Positions 39,138-47,950 of a stretch of 64,000 bases of DNA are shown in pieces. This stretch comes from Arthrobacter sp. U41. Its GTDB lineage: Bacteria > Actinomycetota > Actinomycetes > Actinomycetales > Micrococcaceae. The stretch lies in assembly GCF_001750145.1 (NCBI RefSeq), contig NZ_CP015732.1:2294001-2358000 (forward strand), read 5' to 3'. Within the stretch, counting starts at the first letter, position 1. The number at the start of each line of letters is the position of its first letter. A program made the position numbers and the translations under genes. The notes beneath the pieces are model-generated. The model made no database searches. It saw only the letters and a list, made by a program, of their open reading frames with translations, and had not been told where the DNA came from.

Positions 39138-41441
39138 TCACCGCGCCCGGGACACCCGTTCTCCCCGCAGGGCCGCGAACGCGTCGTTGGACTCGGCAAT
39201 GGCGGACCGCAGGCCGGGGCCCGCTTTGGGGCGGGAGAACAGGCAGCCCTGCAACGAATCGCAGTCCAGTTTCATCAGGTATTCGGCCTGCGCTGCCGTC
39301 TCGACGCCTTCCGCCGTGACGGTCAGGCCCAGGCCGTGGGCCATGGAGATCATGCAGCTGAGGATGGGCAGTTTCTCATCCCCCGTGTGGATCATCGACG
39401 TGAAGGACTGGTCGATCTTCAGGGTGTCCACCGGCAGCCCCTGCAGCCGTCCCAGCGAGGAGAAGCCGGTGCCGAAGTCATCCAGCGCCACCCGCACACC
39501 GGCGTTGCGGAGGGCGGTGAGCTGCTGGATCACGTGGCCGTCGTCGTGGAAGAAAACACTTTCGGTGACCTCCACGACCAGCTGCCGCGGGTCCACCGCG
39601 GTGTTCGAGGCGACGGCCAGCAACAGCTCGGCGAAGTCCCCGTGCTGCAGCTGGACCCCGGAGACGTTGACGGCGAGGGCGCGTCCGGGGTCCTCCGCCA
39701 GCCAAAGTCCCAGCTCGGTGCAGCCTTTCAGGAGCACCTCCGTGCCGATCTCGACGATCAGGCCGCTGCGTTCGGCCGCCGGAATGAACTGCGCCGGAGG
39801 GACGATTTCGCCGTCGCGGTCCCAGCGGGCCAGGGCCTCAACCTTCACCACCACGCCGCGCTCGGTCGAGACGATGGGCTGGTAGTGCACGGTGATCTGG
39901 CCGGCGTCCACGGCCAGCCGCAGCCCGGCCTCCAGCTCGGTGCGCTGGACCAGGCTCTTCATCATCTCGGGCCGGAACCGCAGGTACCGGTTCTTCCCGG
40001 CGGCCTTCGCGGCGTACATCGCGATGTCGGCCCGGCGCATCAGCTCGGAGGCGCCGACGGCGTCCTCGTTGATGGATGCCAGGCCCAGGCTCAGGCTCGG
40101 GCGCAGCATGGATCCGTCGATCCGCAGGGGCGCCTTCAGGGACGCGACAATCCGCTCGGCAACGGTTCCGGGGTCCAGCGAGCCGACCAGAAGCACCACG
40201 AATTCGTCACCACCCAGCCGTGCTACAACGTCGTTCGGGCGGACACACTCACGCAGGCGCCGGCCGACCTCGATCAGCAGCTGGTCCCCGGCGTGGTGGC
40301 CCAAAATGTCGTTGACTTCCTTGAAATCGTCCAGGTCCAGGAGCAGGACGTCGACGGCGGTGCCGCACGGCCCGCGCAGGGCTGCTTCGAGGTGGTCGTT
40401 GAAGAGCTTCCGGTTGGACAGTCCGGTCAGCGGGTCCTGGAACGCGAGGGCCTTGAGCTGGGCGGCCTGTGCGGCCAGATCGGCCAGGGCCTGGGTGATC
40501 CGGTCCTGCGCGATCCGGGCCGGGGTCACGTCACGGAAACTCCACACCCGGCCGACGACCCGGTCCGCGACCTTCTGCGGGCGGGAATAGCGTTCGAAGG
40601 TGCGGCCGTCAAGGAAGTCAAGGACGTCGTGGCTTTCGGCGTCCGGATCGGCGTAAAGCGCGCTGATCTTTTCGACAAACTGCGCGGGGTCCACGAGCTG
40701 GTCCAGGACGAAGCCCATTACGGCCTCGTCGTCCTGGGTGGCCAGCAGTTCGCGCGGGACGCCCCACATGGCGTGGAACTGGTTGTTGACTCCGGCGATC
40801 CGGCCGTCGGCGCCGACGACGAGGATGCCGTCAGCCGTGGATTCCAGCGTGGCGCTGAGCAGGGACAGAGCTTCGCGGAGTCCGGCGTCGGCGGCGAGCC
40901 GGTGGGAGGTGTCGCGGACGGCGACGGCCATGCTGACGGGGGAATCGTCGGTGCCCCCGACCAGCAGCGAGCAGGCCACTTCGCACTGGAACTCGGTGCC
41001 GTCGCGCCGCAGACCGTAGGCTTCGACCGGGGGGAGGTCCGGGGCGGTGGGTCCGGGGGCGGCACCCGGGGTGGATTCTGGGTTGGAGTTTGGGACGGCG
41101 GTGCCGGCGCCGGTGCCGGCGTCGTCGGCGGAGGAAGCGGAGGCGGAAGAGGTGACGTCAGCGGAAGCGTCCGCCCCCTTGCGGAGGGCGAAGGCGAGGC
41201 GGTGGAAGCCGCTCCGGAACCCTTCGGCAACGAGCATGCGGTGGTCCTTGCCCACCAGTTCCTCACGGGTGTAGCCGAACATGCGCTCCGTGGCAGCGTT
41301 GACCCGGCGGATGATCCCCTCCTCGGAGATCACCAGAAGGGCATCGGGGCAGGATTCGAGGACCGCCTCGGCGCCGGGCGCAGGGTGCGAGGAAGCCGTC
41401 ACGGTGCCGCTGTCTTGCGTTTGAGACCACAGGTAATTCAT
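39138..41441 (-). CDS. PAS-PAS-GGDEF-EAL c-di-GMP turnover protein, paralog
   Basis: A 767-residue paralog of the next gene, with PAS, PAS, GGDEF (LGGDEFVVLL, 410-414) and EAL (EAL at 535-537, DDFGTGFSSL, KIDQSF, AEGVETAAQ), all intact. It differs by a low-complexity Ala/Ser/Pro/Thr insertion at about 89-139 inside the first PAS domain. GGGGAGG precedes the ATG. Soluble, with no membrane segments. The three genes run in the same direction with 116-bp and 160-bp gaps and each probably has its own promoter. The array likely arose by tandem duplication. Confidence 0.88.
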   Translation of the reverse strand: MNYLWSQTQDSGTVTASSHPAPGAEAVLESCPDALLVISEEGIIRRVNAATERMFGYTREELVGKDHRMLVAEGFRSGFHRLAFALRKGADASADVTSSASASSADDAGTGAGTAVPNSNPESTPGAAPGPTAPDLPPVEAYGLRRDGTEFQCEVACSLLVGGTDDSPVSMAVAVRDTSHRLAADAGLREALSLLSATLESTADGILVVGADGRIAGVNNQFHAMWGVPRELLATQDDEAVMGFVLDQLVDPAQFVEKISALYADPDAESHDVLDFLDGRTFERYSRPQKVADRVVGRVWSFRDVTPARIAQDRITQALADLAAQAAQLKALAFQDPLTGLSNRKLFNDHLEAALRGPCGTAVDVLLLDLDDFKEVNDILGHHAGDQLLIEVGRRLRECVRPNDVVARLGGDEFVVLLVGSLDPGTVAERIVASLKAPLRIDGSMLRPSLSLGLASINEDAVGASELMRRADIAMYAAKAAGKNRYLRFRPEMMKSLVQRTELEAGLRLAVDAGQITVHYQPIVSTERGVVVKVEALARWDRDGEIVPPAQFIPAAERSGLIVEIGTEVLLKGCTELGLWLAEDPGRALAVNVSGVQLQHGDFAELLLAVASNTAVDPRQLVVEVTESVFFHDDGHVIQQLTALRNAGVRVALDDFGTGFSSLGRLQGLPVDTLKIDQSFTSMIHTGDEKLPILSCMISMAHGLGLTVTAEGVETAAQAEYLMKLDCDSLQGCLFSRPKAGPGLRSAIAESNDAFAALRGERVSRAR

Positions 41442-41551
41442 TTGGATTCCTCCCCTCAGGGAATCATAGGGGCCTCACGGCTGAGCGGTGGCTACGTGCA
41501 CCCGGCGTTTCAGCGTCCGGGTGCCAGCAGCCGGGTTTCAGAGGATGGGTT

Positions 41552-43078
41552 TCAGCGGGCCCCGTCAGCGCTGCTCGGGCTGGTCGCAACAAGCCGGTGG
41601 CCCGCGGACTGGTCCGGGCCGCCTGAGGTGGGTGCGGCGGGGCCGGTTCCGGTCGGGCGGGTTGCGCGGCCCCGACCAAGGCCGCGGACCGTCCAGCCGT
41701 CCGCTTCCCAGACTGACGCGTCGACGATGTTCCGGGCGTCCAGCAGGGTCCGGCGCCGGACCAGCGTCCCGGCTTCGGCCGGTAAGAGCGCGGCGTACTC
41801 GTCCCATTCGGTCAGCAGCAGCACCAGTTCGGCCCCCTCCAGTGCCTGGGATGTTGACGGCTCGAAGCGCAGCTGCGGGAAGCGGAGCCACGCGTTGTTG
41901 ATCGCGGCCGGGTCCGTCACCGTGATGTGGGCGCCGTGCGAGGCCAGCTGGAGGGCAACGTCAAGGGCGGGGGAATCCCGGATATCGTCCGTGTCGGGTT
42001 TGAAGGCCGCGCCGAGCACCGTGACCCGGCGGCCGCCGAGCTCACCGCCGCACAGTTCCCTCGCCAGCCCGACGGTGCGGGAACGCTGGTCCCGGTTGAT
42101 GGAATCCACCACCTCCATCCACTGATCCACCGAATGCACGCCCAGACCGGCCGCCTGGACCCGAAGGGATCGGATGTCCTTGGGCAGGCAGCCGCCGCCG
42201 AACCCGAGGCCGGCATGGAGGTACCGGCTGCCGATGCGCGGATCGAGGCCCATCGCCGAGCCCAGCTGTTGCACGTCGGCGCCCGTAGCGTCGCAGAGCT
42301 CGGCCATTGCGTTGATGAAGCTCAGCTTTGTGGCAAGGTACGCGTTCGACGCGGACTTGATCAGTTCCGCCGTGGCGAAGTTGCAGACCAGCCGCGGAAT
42401 CCCCGCCGCCAGCAGGGGCGCATAGACGGCGTCGAGGGCCGCGGTGATCGAGGTGCCGGTGAGGGCGGTGTGGGCGGTGCCGGCGGTGCCGGTATGGGCG
42501 GTGCCGACGTCGGCATCCGTACCTTCAGCGTTGCCACCTTCAGCGTTGCCGTCGCGGGAGTGGCCAGCCTCGGGGACGCCGTAGACCAGGCGGTCCGGGA
42601 CCAGGGAGTCCTTGACCGCGGTGCCCTGGCGCAGGAACTCCGGGTTCCAGCCCAGCAGAACATCCGGCCGCTGGGACAACACACCGCGGAGCATATCCAC
42701 CGTTCCCACCGGAACCGTGGACTTGCCCACCACGGCGGACCGTGCGGCCAGATGGGGGAGCAGCGTCTCGGTGGCGGCGACGAGGTAGCTGAGGTCGGCG
42801 CCGTCGGAAGTTTTGGACTGCGGTGTGCCCACGCAGAGAAAATGCAGCTGAGCGCTGGCGGCGTCGGCGAATTCCGTGGAGAAGCTGAGCCGGCCGGTGG
42901 CGATGCCGTCGCGCAGGAGTTCGTCCAGCCCCGGTTCGAAGAACGGCGCCGCACCCCGGCCCAGCTGTTCGACCTTGGCGGCGTCGACGTCGATCCCCAC
43001 CACGCGGTGGCCCATCGATGCCAGGGTGGCCGCATGCACGGCCCCCAGGTAACCGCAGCCGATCACGGAAATTATCAC
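41552..43078 (-). CDS. UDP-glucose/GDP-mannose dehydrogenase family protein
   Basis: A 508-residue NAD-dependent enzyme that oxidises a nucleotide sugar to the uronic acid. NAD motif VIGCGYLGAVHAA at the start; STVPVGT, NPEFLRQGTAV, the catalytic Cys297 in GFGGGCLPKD, and VLGAAFKPDTDDIRDSPA. Two oddities: a repetitive Gly/Thr/Ala/Asn insert at 172-208 and a disordered tail past about 450, so it is longer than the usual 440. The GTG at 43078 overlaps the stop of the glycosyltransferase by four bases, so the two are translationally coupled. Confidence 0.87.
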   Translation of the reverse strand: MIISVIGCGYLGAVHAATLASMGHRVVGIDVDAAKVEQLGRGAAPFFEPGLDELLRDGIATGRLSFSTEFADAASAQLHFLCVGTPQSKTSDGADLSYLVAATETLLPHLAARSAVVGKSTVPVGTVDMLRGVLSQRPDVLLGWNPEFLRQGTAVKDSLVPDRLVYGVPEAGHSRDGNAEGGNAEGTDADVGTAHTGTAGTAHTALTGTSITAALDAVYAPLLAAGIPRLVCNFATAELIKSASNAYLATKLSFINAMAELCDATGADVQQLGSAMGLDPRIGSRYLHAGLGFGGGCLPKDIRSLRVQAAGLGVHSVDQWMEVVDSINRDQRSRTVGLARELCGGELGGRRVTVLGAAFKPDTDDIRDSPALDVALQLASHGAHITVTDPAAINNAWLRFPQLRFEPSTSQALEGAELVLLLTEWDEYAALLPAEAGTLVRRRTLLDARNIVDASVWEADGWTVRGLGRGRATRPTGTGPAAPTSGGPDQSAGHRLVATSPSSADGAR

Positions 43079-44223
43079 AGGGCGACTCCTTGAGGGGTTG
43101 TTGTGGCGATGTCGGCGGCGAGGACCGCCTGGTAGTGCTGGACCAGCTCGGCACCAAGGGCTGACCATGTCCGGCCCTGGACCGACGCGTGGGCCGCCGC
43201 GGCGAACGCCCGGCGCTTGGCGTCGTCGCCCATCAGGTCCACCACGTGGTTCCGCAGCGCGGCGAGATCGCCCGGCTTGTACAGCCAGCCGGTGCGGGAA
43301 TTCTCGACGAGGTCCAGCGGTCCGCCGCGGCCCGTGGCAACCACCGGCACGCCCGAGGCCATCGCCTCCTGGATGGTCTGGCAGAAGGTCTCAAACTCCC
43401 CGGGGTGCACAAAGAGATCGAAGGACGCCACCGCCCGGGCCAGCTCCTCGCTGCCGAGGAACCCGGTGAAGACCGCGTCCGGCAGGGCGTCCTGGAGGGC
43501 CTGCCGCTGGGGCCCGTCGCCCACAATCACCAGCCGGGTCCCGGGAACATCGGCCAGCACGCCAAGGTCCTGCACCTGCTTCTCGACCGCGAGCCGGCCC
43601 ACGTAGCCGATGATGCGCTCGCCGGCCGGGGCGACGGCCGCCCGCCATCCGGCGTCGCGCTTGTCCGGGGAGAACCGCTGGGTATCCACGCCGCGCCGCC
43701 ACATCTGGACCCGCGGAATGCCGCGGCCGCGGAGCTGGTTGACCGCGAAACTGGAGGGAGCCAGGGTCCGGGAGGCGAGCAGGTGGATGTTCTCCACCCG
43801 GTTCCAGGCCCAGTTCTCCAGGAAGGGGACGCCATACCGCCCGGCGTAGCCCGGGACCTCGGTCTGGTAGATGGCTATGGTGGGGATCCCCAGCTGCTGT
43901 GCGGCCTGTGCCGCGCGCCAGCCGAGCACGAACGGCGACGCCAGGTGGACCACGTCCGGTGCAAACTCGGCAAGGATTCGCTTGACCCGATAAACACCGC
44001 CCATCGCCACCCGCACGTTCGCGTAGCCAGCCAGCGGAACCGAGGGCAGCCGGTGGACATGCGCCCCGTAGACCCTGTCGGGGGCCTCCGTGTCCTGGGT
44101 GGACGGCGCGATCACGAGCACCTCGTCCCCGCGCTCCTGCAGATGCTCCAGGACCCGCAGGATCGAATGCGTTACCCCATTCATAAGCGGAAGGAATGAC
44201 TCGGCGACAATTGCGATCCTCAC
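43075..44223 (-). CDS. Glycosyltransferase family 4 (GDP-mannose-type)
   Basis: A 382-residue GT-B enzyme. The acceptor domain opens with VRIAIVAESFLPLMNGVTHSI, and the donor domain has GYVGRLAVEKQV, LVIVGDGPQR and HPGEFETFCQTIQEAMASGVPVV with the conserved EX7E-type Glu pair. It resembles actinobacterial mannosyltransferases for phosphatidylinositol mannosides or glycolipids. The GTG start at 44223 is next to GGAGGG and is tight, so the true start may differ slightly. It overlaps the nucleotide-sugar dehydrogenase, which suggests uronic acid-containing glycolipid or polysaccharide. Confidence 0.83.
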   Translation of the reverse strand: MRIAIVAESFLPLMNGVTHSILRVLEHLQERGDEVLVIAPSTQDTEAPDRVYGAHVHRLPSVPLAGYANVRVAMGGVYRVKRILAEFAPDVVHLASPFVLGWRAAQAAQQLGIPTIAIYQTEVPGYAGRYGVPFLENWAWNRVENIHLLASRTLAPSSFAVNQLRGRGIPRVQMWRRGVDTQRFSPDKRDAGWRAAVAPAGERIIGYVGRLAVEKQVQDLGVLADVPGTRLVIVGDGPQRQALQDALPDAVFTGFLGSEELARAVASFDLFVHPGEFETFCQTIQEAMASGVPVVATGRGGPLDLVENSRTGWLYKPGDLAALRNHVVDLMGDDAKRRAFAAAAHASVQGRTWSALGAELVQHYQAVLAADIATTTPQGVAL

Positions 44224-44625
44224 CCCTCCACGGTGCGGGGACAGGCTTTCGGGGCGGGGGTGGGCGTATGGCGGGGGAAGGAAGAGTGGGTTAACAGGGC
44301 GGGCGCGGGGTCCGAGATCGGCGCGGCTTGGCTCGAGATCGGCGCAGGCGGGGCTTGCTCGGGATGGTTGCGGCGCGGGTGCGGTTGCCGGATCTGCCTC
44401 CCGCCCGCTGGACGTGCCCTCCGGCCGCGCCCAGGACAGGACATAACCCCGTATGCCCCCTCGTTGCCGCGAAAAATGGGCATGTCCAGTGGTCACGTCC
44501 GCGTGCGGATCCGGCGCAGGTCCGCTTCCCGGGGTAGGCGGGGACGAAAGCCCCTGTCAGGGCGCCTGCTGCAGTGGAAAGGTGGTCTGAAGGCTGAGGT
44601 GCCGTCCTGGAAAGGGTGATTTCCG
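44224..44625. other. Divergent intergenic region with a repeat-B element
   Basis: 402 bases between the glycosyltransferase and the PaaK-like gene. It contains one copy of the GGACAT-bounded repeat (44439-44487). No gene is supported. No sharp promoter is obvious; the PaaK-like gene has AAAGGG some ten bases before its ATG. Confidence 0.55.
44439..44487 (-). repeat. Dispersed repeat family B, copy 1
   Basis: On the minus strand: GGACATGCCCATTTTTCG then GGGGGCATACGGGGTTATGTCC. It matches copies at 61055-61104 and 61181-61230 in end sequence, length (49-50 bases) and inner blocks (GGACATG-CCATT-TT, GGGCA, CGGGT-TATGTCC). Ends GGACAT/ATGTCC are inverted. Confidence 0.55.
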
Positions 44626-46008
44626 ATGCGAAGCCTATCCGGAACGATGATCGGGATCGCTTGGGACATCTGGCGCGCTGAGCGGGGCGGCCCCGAAGGG
44701 ATCGCCCGGCGGCAGCAGGCCCGGCTCGCGGAGCTCGTGGAGTTCGCCCGGTCCTCGTCCCCCTATTACCGCCGCCTGTACCGGGACGTGCCGGACGAGG
44801 TCACGGATCTGGGGCAGCTTCCCCGGGCCGGCAAGCGGGAGCTGATGGCGAACTTCGACGACTGGGTGACGGACCCGCACATCACCCTGGCGAAACTGAG
44901 GTCGGAGTTGCTCGCTGACGTCTCCCGGCTCGGGACCCTTTACCGCGGGAAGTACCTGGTGGTGACCACGTCCGGCACCACCGGGGAGCCGGCCGTCCTG
45001 GTGCACGACCGGTTGTCGTGGGTGGTGGTCAACCTGGTGGTGCGGGTTCGCGAGCGGCGGACCCTGGTCCGGGCTGCTGAAGTGCGGGCGCTTCTGCGCC
45101 ACGGGGCGCGGGCTGCTGCCCTCGTCGCGGGAGGAGGCCACTTCGCGGGCGTGGTCCTGACCGAATCCGCGCGGCGGCGCGCCTCGATCATCGCCCGGCG
45201 GGTCCGGGTCTTCTCAGTGCTGAGGCCGCTTCCGGATCTGGTGGCGGAACTCAACGACTTCAAGCCCACGCTACTGTACGGCTACCCCAGCGCGATGGCG
45301 CAGCTGGCCGCCGAACAGCAGGCCGGGCGGCTGCGGATCCGCCCCGTCCTGGCCATCAGTTCCGGCGAGAACCTGTCCGCCGCCGGACGTGCAACCATCG
45401 AATCGGCGCTTGGCTGCCGGGTCACCGAACGCTATCTCTCCTCGGAAGTCCCCGCCCTGACCAGCCAGTGCCGGAACGGCGCGTTCCACGTCAACAGCGA
45501 CTGGTACATCCTCGAGCCGGTGGACGCGGACTACCGGCCGGTCCCGGCCGGCGTCGCCTCCCACACCGTGCTCGTGACCAACCTGGCCAACCGGGTGCAG
45601 CCGTTGATCCGCTACGACCTCGGGGACCGCGTCTCGTTCGCCACTGCCCCGTGCCCCTGCGGCAGCCCTTTTCCTCCGGTAAGAATCGAAGGGCGTGCCG
45701 GGGACTTGGTTTCCTTCGCGGCACCTGACGGTCGCGGGGTCACGGTCGTGCCGTTGGCACTGGGCACGGTGATCGAGCAGACCGCCGGAGTGCGCCGGTT
45801 CCAGGCGATCCGCACCGGGCCGGCAACCCTGCGGCTGCGGCTGGAGGTCTGGCCAGGATCCGATCTGGCGCAGGTGCGGAAAGCAGTCGGGGAGCGGTTG
45901 GACAGCTTCTTCGCGGCCCAGGGGACCGGCAGGGTCGCCGTCGAACATGCGGAGGAGCTGCCGCGGCCGGACCCCAGCGGCAAGTTCCGGCAGGTCTGGT
46001 CCGCCTGA
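44626..46008 (+). CDS. PaaK/CapK-like adenylate-forming enzyme
   Basis: A 460-residue protein of the phenylacetate-CoA ligase/coenzyme F390 synthetase group. P-loop TTSGTTGEPAVLVHD near residue 113; ISSGENLSAAGR, RYLSSEVPALTSQC and LIRYDLGDRVSF are the following ANL motifs, and the C-terminal domain ends DPSGKFRQVW. CapK-like members act in polysaccharide biosynthesis. It is divergent from a glycosyltransferase/UDP-sugar dehydrogenase pair, which supports a surface-glycan role, but an acyl-CoA ligase function is equally possible. Confidence 0.75.
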   Translation: MRSLSGTMIGIAWDIWRAERGGPEGIARRQQARLAELVEFARSSSPYYRRLYRDVPDEVTDLGQLPRAGKRELMANFDDWVTDPHITLAKLRSELLADVSRLGTLYRGKYLVVTTSGTTGEPAVLVHDRLSWVVVNLVVRVRERRTLVRAAEVRALLRHGARAAALVAGGGHFAGVVLTESARRRASIIARRVRVFSVLRPLPDLVAELNDFKPTLLYGYPSAMAQLAAEQQAGRLRIRPVLAISSGENLSAAGRATIESALGCRVTERYLSSEVPALTSQCRNGAFHVNSDWYILEPVDADYRPVPAGVASHTVLVTNLANRVQPLIRYDLGDRVSFATAPCPCGSPFPPVRIEGRAGDLVSFAAPDGRGVTVVPLALGTVIEQTAGVRRFQAIRTGPATLRLRLEVWPGSDLAQVRKAVGERLDSFFAAQGTGRVAVEHAEELPRPDPSGKFRQVWSA

Positions 46009-46071
46009 CGGCGCTGCAGCCGGACGACGTGGTGGGGGATGCTCAATACCGGCGGAGATGCCGCGGCGGGT

Positions 46072-46935
46072 CTACTGCGGCCCCAGAAGCTCGCGGGCCT
46101 GCCGCTGGGCCTCGAGCTGTTCGGCGGTGAGGGTGGAGCCGCGGAGGAACCCGGCGTCGCCAATGATCCGGCGCAGCTCGGCCACCGTCCGGGGAGTGCC
46201 CACTCCCTGGTGGGCCATGGCATGGCAGTTCGCGCAGAGCGGGATGAGGTCGGTGATGGGATCGAGCTGGTAACCGCTGCCGAGCTGGGAAACCGGGACG
46301 ACATGGTGGATATGGATGAAGTCCTTGCCGATCTCGCCGTAGGCCGTTTCGAAGGAAAATCCACACGCCGCGCAGTTGGTGCCGTGGTACGCGATGCAGG
46401 CTCGCCGGGCCTCCGGGCTGCGTTCGTAGCGGTTGGCCTCGACCCTGACGACCGCGCCCTCCGGATAGGTTCCTGGCACGGCGTCCGTGGGATCCGGCCC
46501 TTGCTGAGGCCCGAAGCTACCCCACAGGGTGCGGATGTTGGCCTCCTCGGGCGGCTCAACGGCCAGTCCCGAGCCGAAGACGCTGCTCCAGGGGACCCCG
46601 GGCACGGCTTCCTTGAGAACTGCGGAGGCTATCTGGTCGCCCAGGGGAAGGAGTGCGTCGAAAGCCACCTGCACGTACATCGCGGTCTTCCCCGGTTCGG
46701 AATAGTGTGGGCCGGGTTCGGGCTGCTCCGAGACCACGACGCCATGGCCGATCAGTCCCCGGCCGTGGTCTCCCTGCAGGAGCAACCAGGCGTCCGCACC
46801 CGCGCTGATATTCCGGTGGCGGCCCACGCTCCACGGCTCGAGGTGAAGGCCGGTCGCGGCAACGCGCTCGACGACTTCCGCGTAGTTCCAGTCGTTCCAG
46901 CGGTCCGGGTTCCAGCCCAGGATGATGGCGGTCAT
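46072..46935 (-). CDS. HNH endonuclease with N-terminal PUA/EVE-like domain
   Basis: A 287-residue protein. The first 165 residues (WNPDRWNDWNY, GADAWLLLQGDHGRGLIGHGVVV, FDALLPLG) look like an EVE/PUA-type base-reading domain. The C-terminal part is an HNH nuclease: C188 and C191 (CAACGF), H208-H211 (HIHHVVPVS), and C234/C237/H238 (CANCHAMAH). This layout fits McrA-like type IV enzymes that cut modified DNA. No methylase or partner is adjacent, which suits a stand-alone type IV enzyme. It is convergent with the PaaK-like gene. Confidence 0.78.
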   Translation of the reverse strand: MTAIILGWNPDRWNDWNYAEVVERVAATGLHLEPWSVGRHRNISAGADAWLLLQGDHGRGLIGHGVVVSEQPEPGPHYSEPGKTAMYVQVAFDALLPLGDQIASAVLKEAVPGVPWSSVFGSGLAVEPPEEANIRTLWGSFGPQQGPDPTDAVPGTYPEGAVVRVEANRYERSPEARRACIAYHGTNCAACGFSFETAYGEIGKDFIHIHHVVPVSQLGSGYQLDPITDLIPLCANCHAMAHQGVGTPRTVAELRRIIGDAGFLRGSTLTAEQLEAQRQARELLGPQ

Positions 46936-46993
46936 CTGGCCATTCTCGCAGGACCGGGGCGCAGTAAGCGCGGCCTCGATTGAGCCATTGGAC

Positions 46994-47082
46994 GCAGATG
47001 GCCGCCATTCGTGACTTCATAGCGGCCGTTTGCGGCGAATGGGCGCGGGAGGGGTGGCCCATGGCGGCCGTTTGTGGCGAAT
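46994..47082. repeat. Dispersed repeat family A, copy 1
   Basis: An element of about 90 bases: an inverted half-site (GCAGATGGCCGC near 46995), then GCGGCCGTTTGCGGCGAAT (47022-47040) and GCGGCCGTTTGTGGCGAAT (47064-47082), 42 bases apart. It aligns without gaps to 54350-54436, which has the same layout and 42-bp period. It lies between the HNH gene and the TetR gene. Confidence 0.6.
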
Positions 47083-47144
47083 GGGTGAGCTTGAGCGGGC
47101 GGGTTCAAGCGGTCGGGCGACCCGAACCAAAGAGGCAGACTCCG

Positions 47145-47819
47145 TCAGCGTCCGACGGCTGCCCCTGCGGTCAGTCGGCACAGCCGGCCGTACCGGTCGG
47201 CAAGTTCCTCGGGCGTGAGCTCGCCGTCGATCCGGTACCACTGGGCCACGCCCGTGCACATCGTGGTGATCGCGCGGCTGGTTTCGCGGGGGTGGGGCGC
47301 GTCAAAGATCCCGGCGGCCACGCCTTCGTCGATGATCCCGCTGAGCAGGGCCTGCTGGCGGTCGCGGGCTGCAATGTGGTCCGCGCGCGCGGATCCTTCA
47401 AGGCTGCGGATCTCGCTGAGGGCGATGAAGGCCAGTTCGCCCCGGTGGGCGTGGAAGAGAGTGAGGCAACGGATCAGCCGGTTGAACCTGTCCAGCACCG
47501 ACTGCGGGCCGTCGGCAAGTGCAGCCGTGCTCCGGGTCCAGAGCTCGCTCATGGCCTCGGCGTCGAGCGCCACAAGCAGCGCCTGCTTGGACGGGAAATG
47601 GTGGTAGAGCCCGGGCACTGACAATCCCGCCCGGGTCGCAACCTGGCGGATCGTCGTCCCGTGGTAGCCGTTCTCCATAAAGCATGCCAAGGCTGCTGCC
47701 AGGGCCGGGCGGAGGGCGGGAGGCGAGAAATCCTGCCACCCGGCGCTCGCAGCCTTCGGACGCTCCGTCCCAGTTACCGCAGCCGACGCCTTTGAATGCG
47801 TGGCACCTCGTGCGCCCAT
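47145..47819 (-). CDS. TetR-family transcriptional regulator
   Basis: A 224-residue repressor. The helix-turn-helix FMENGYHGTTIRQVATRAGLSVPGLYHHFPSKQALL lies at about 50-85, after a disordered N-terminal tail of about 35 residues. The ligand domain has the pattern of fatty acid-type TetR proteins. Either the ATG at 47819 or a GTG at 47825 can be the start, with AAGGGG upstream of both. It is divergent from an acyl-CoA ligase operon with a perfect palindrome between them, so it is the likely repressor, released by an acyl-CoA. Confidence 0.87.
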   Translation of the reverse strand: MGARGATHSKASAAVTGTERPKAASAGWQDFSPPALRPALAAALACFMENGYHGTTIRQVATRAGLSVPGLYHHFPSKQALLVALDAEAMSELWTRSTAALADGPQSVLDRFNRLIRCLTLFHAHRGELAFIALSEIRSLEGSARADHIAARDRQQALLSGIIDEGVAAGIFDAPHPRETSRAITTMCTGVAQWYRIDGELTPEELADRYGRLCRLTAGAAVGR

Positions 47820-47869
47820 GTCCACGTGACCCCTTGCCGTAGTTGTGTATCTACACTATATTCGATTGA

Positions 47870-47887
47870 ACCGAGCGAGCGCTCGGT
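47870..47887. promoter_or_regulatory. TetR operator (perfect palindrome)
   Basis: ACCGAGCG-AG-CGCTCGGT is a perfect 8+2+8 inverted repeat in the divergent region between the TetR gene and the acyl-CoA ligase. Its form matches operators of fatty acid and acyl-CoA responsive TetR regulators in actinobacteria. Confidence 0.7.
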
Positions 47888-47950
47888 AAAGTAAGCTAAG
47901 TCACAAAGAGATTCACTGTCCTCTGTTCAACGAAGAAGAGACTCATCGCC

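Noticed and set aside
39105..42125. 1006-codon plus-strand frame over the c-di-GMP gene
   Set aside because: Antisense shadow of an intact GGDEF-EAL gene; no domain or start signal.
46980..47621. Repeat A read as a small protein gene (MAAVCGEW pattern)
   Set aside because: The two copies give related peptides only within the repeat and no start or stop is conserved. A non-coding repeat explains it better, though the coding-like differences are noted in the findings.
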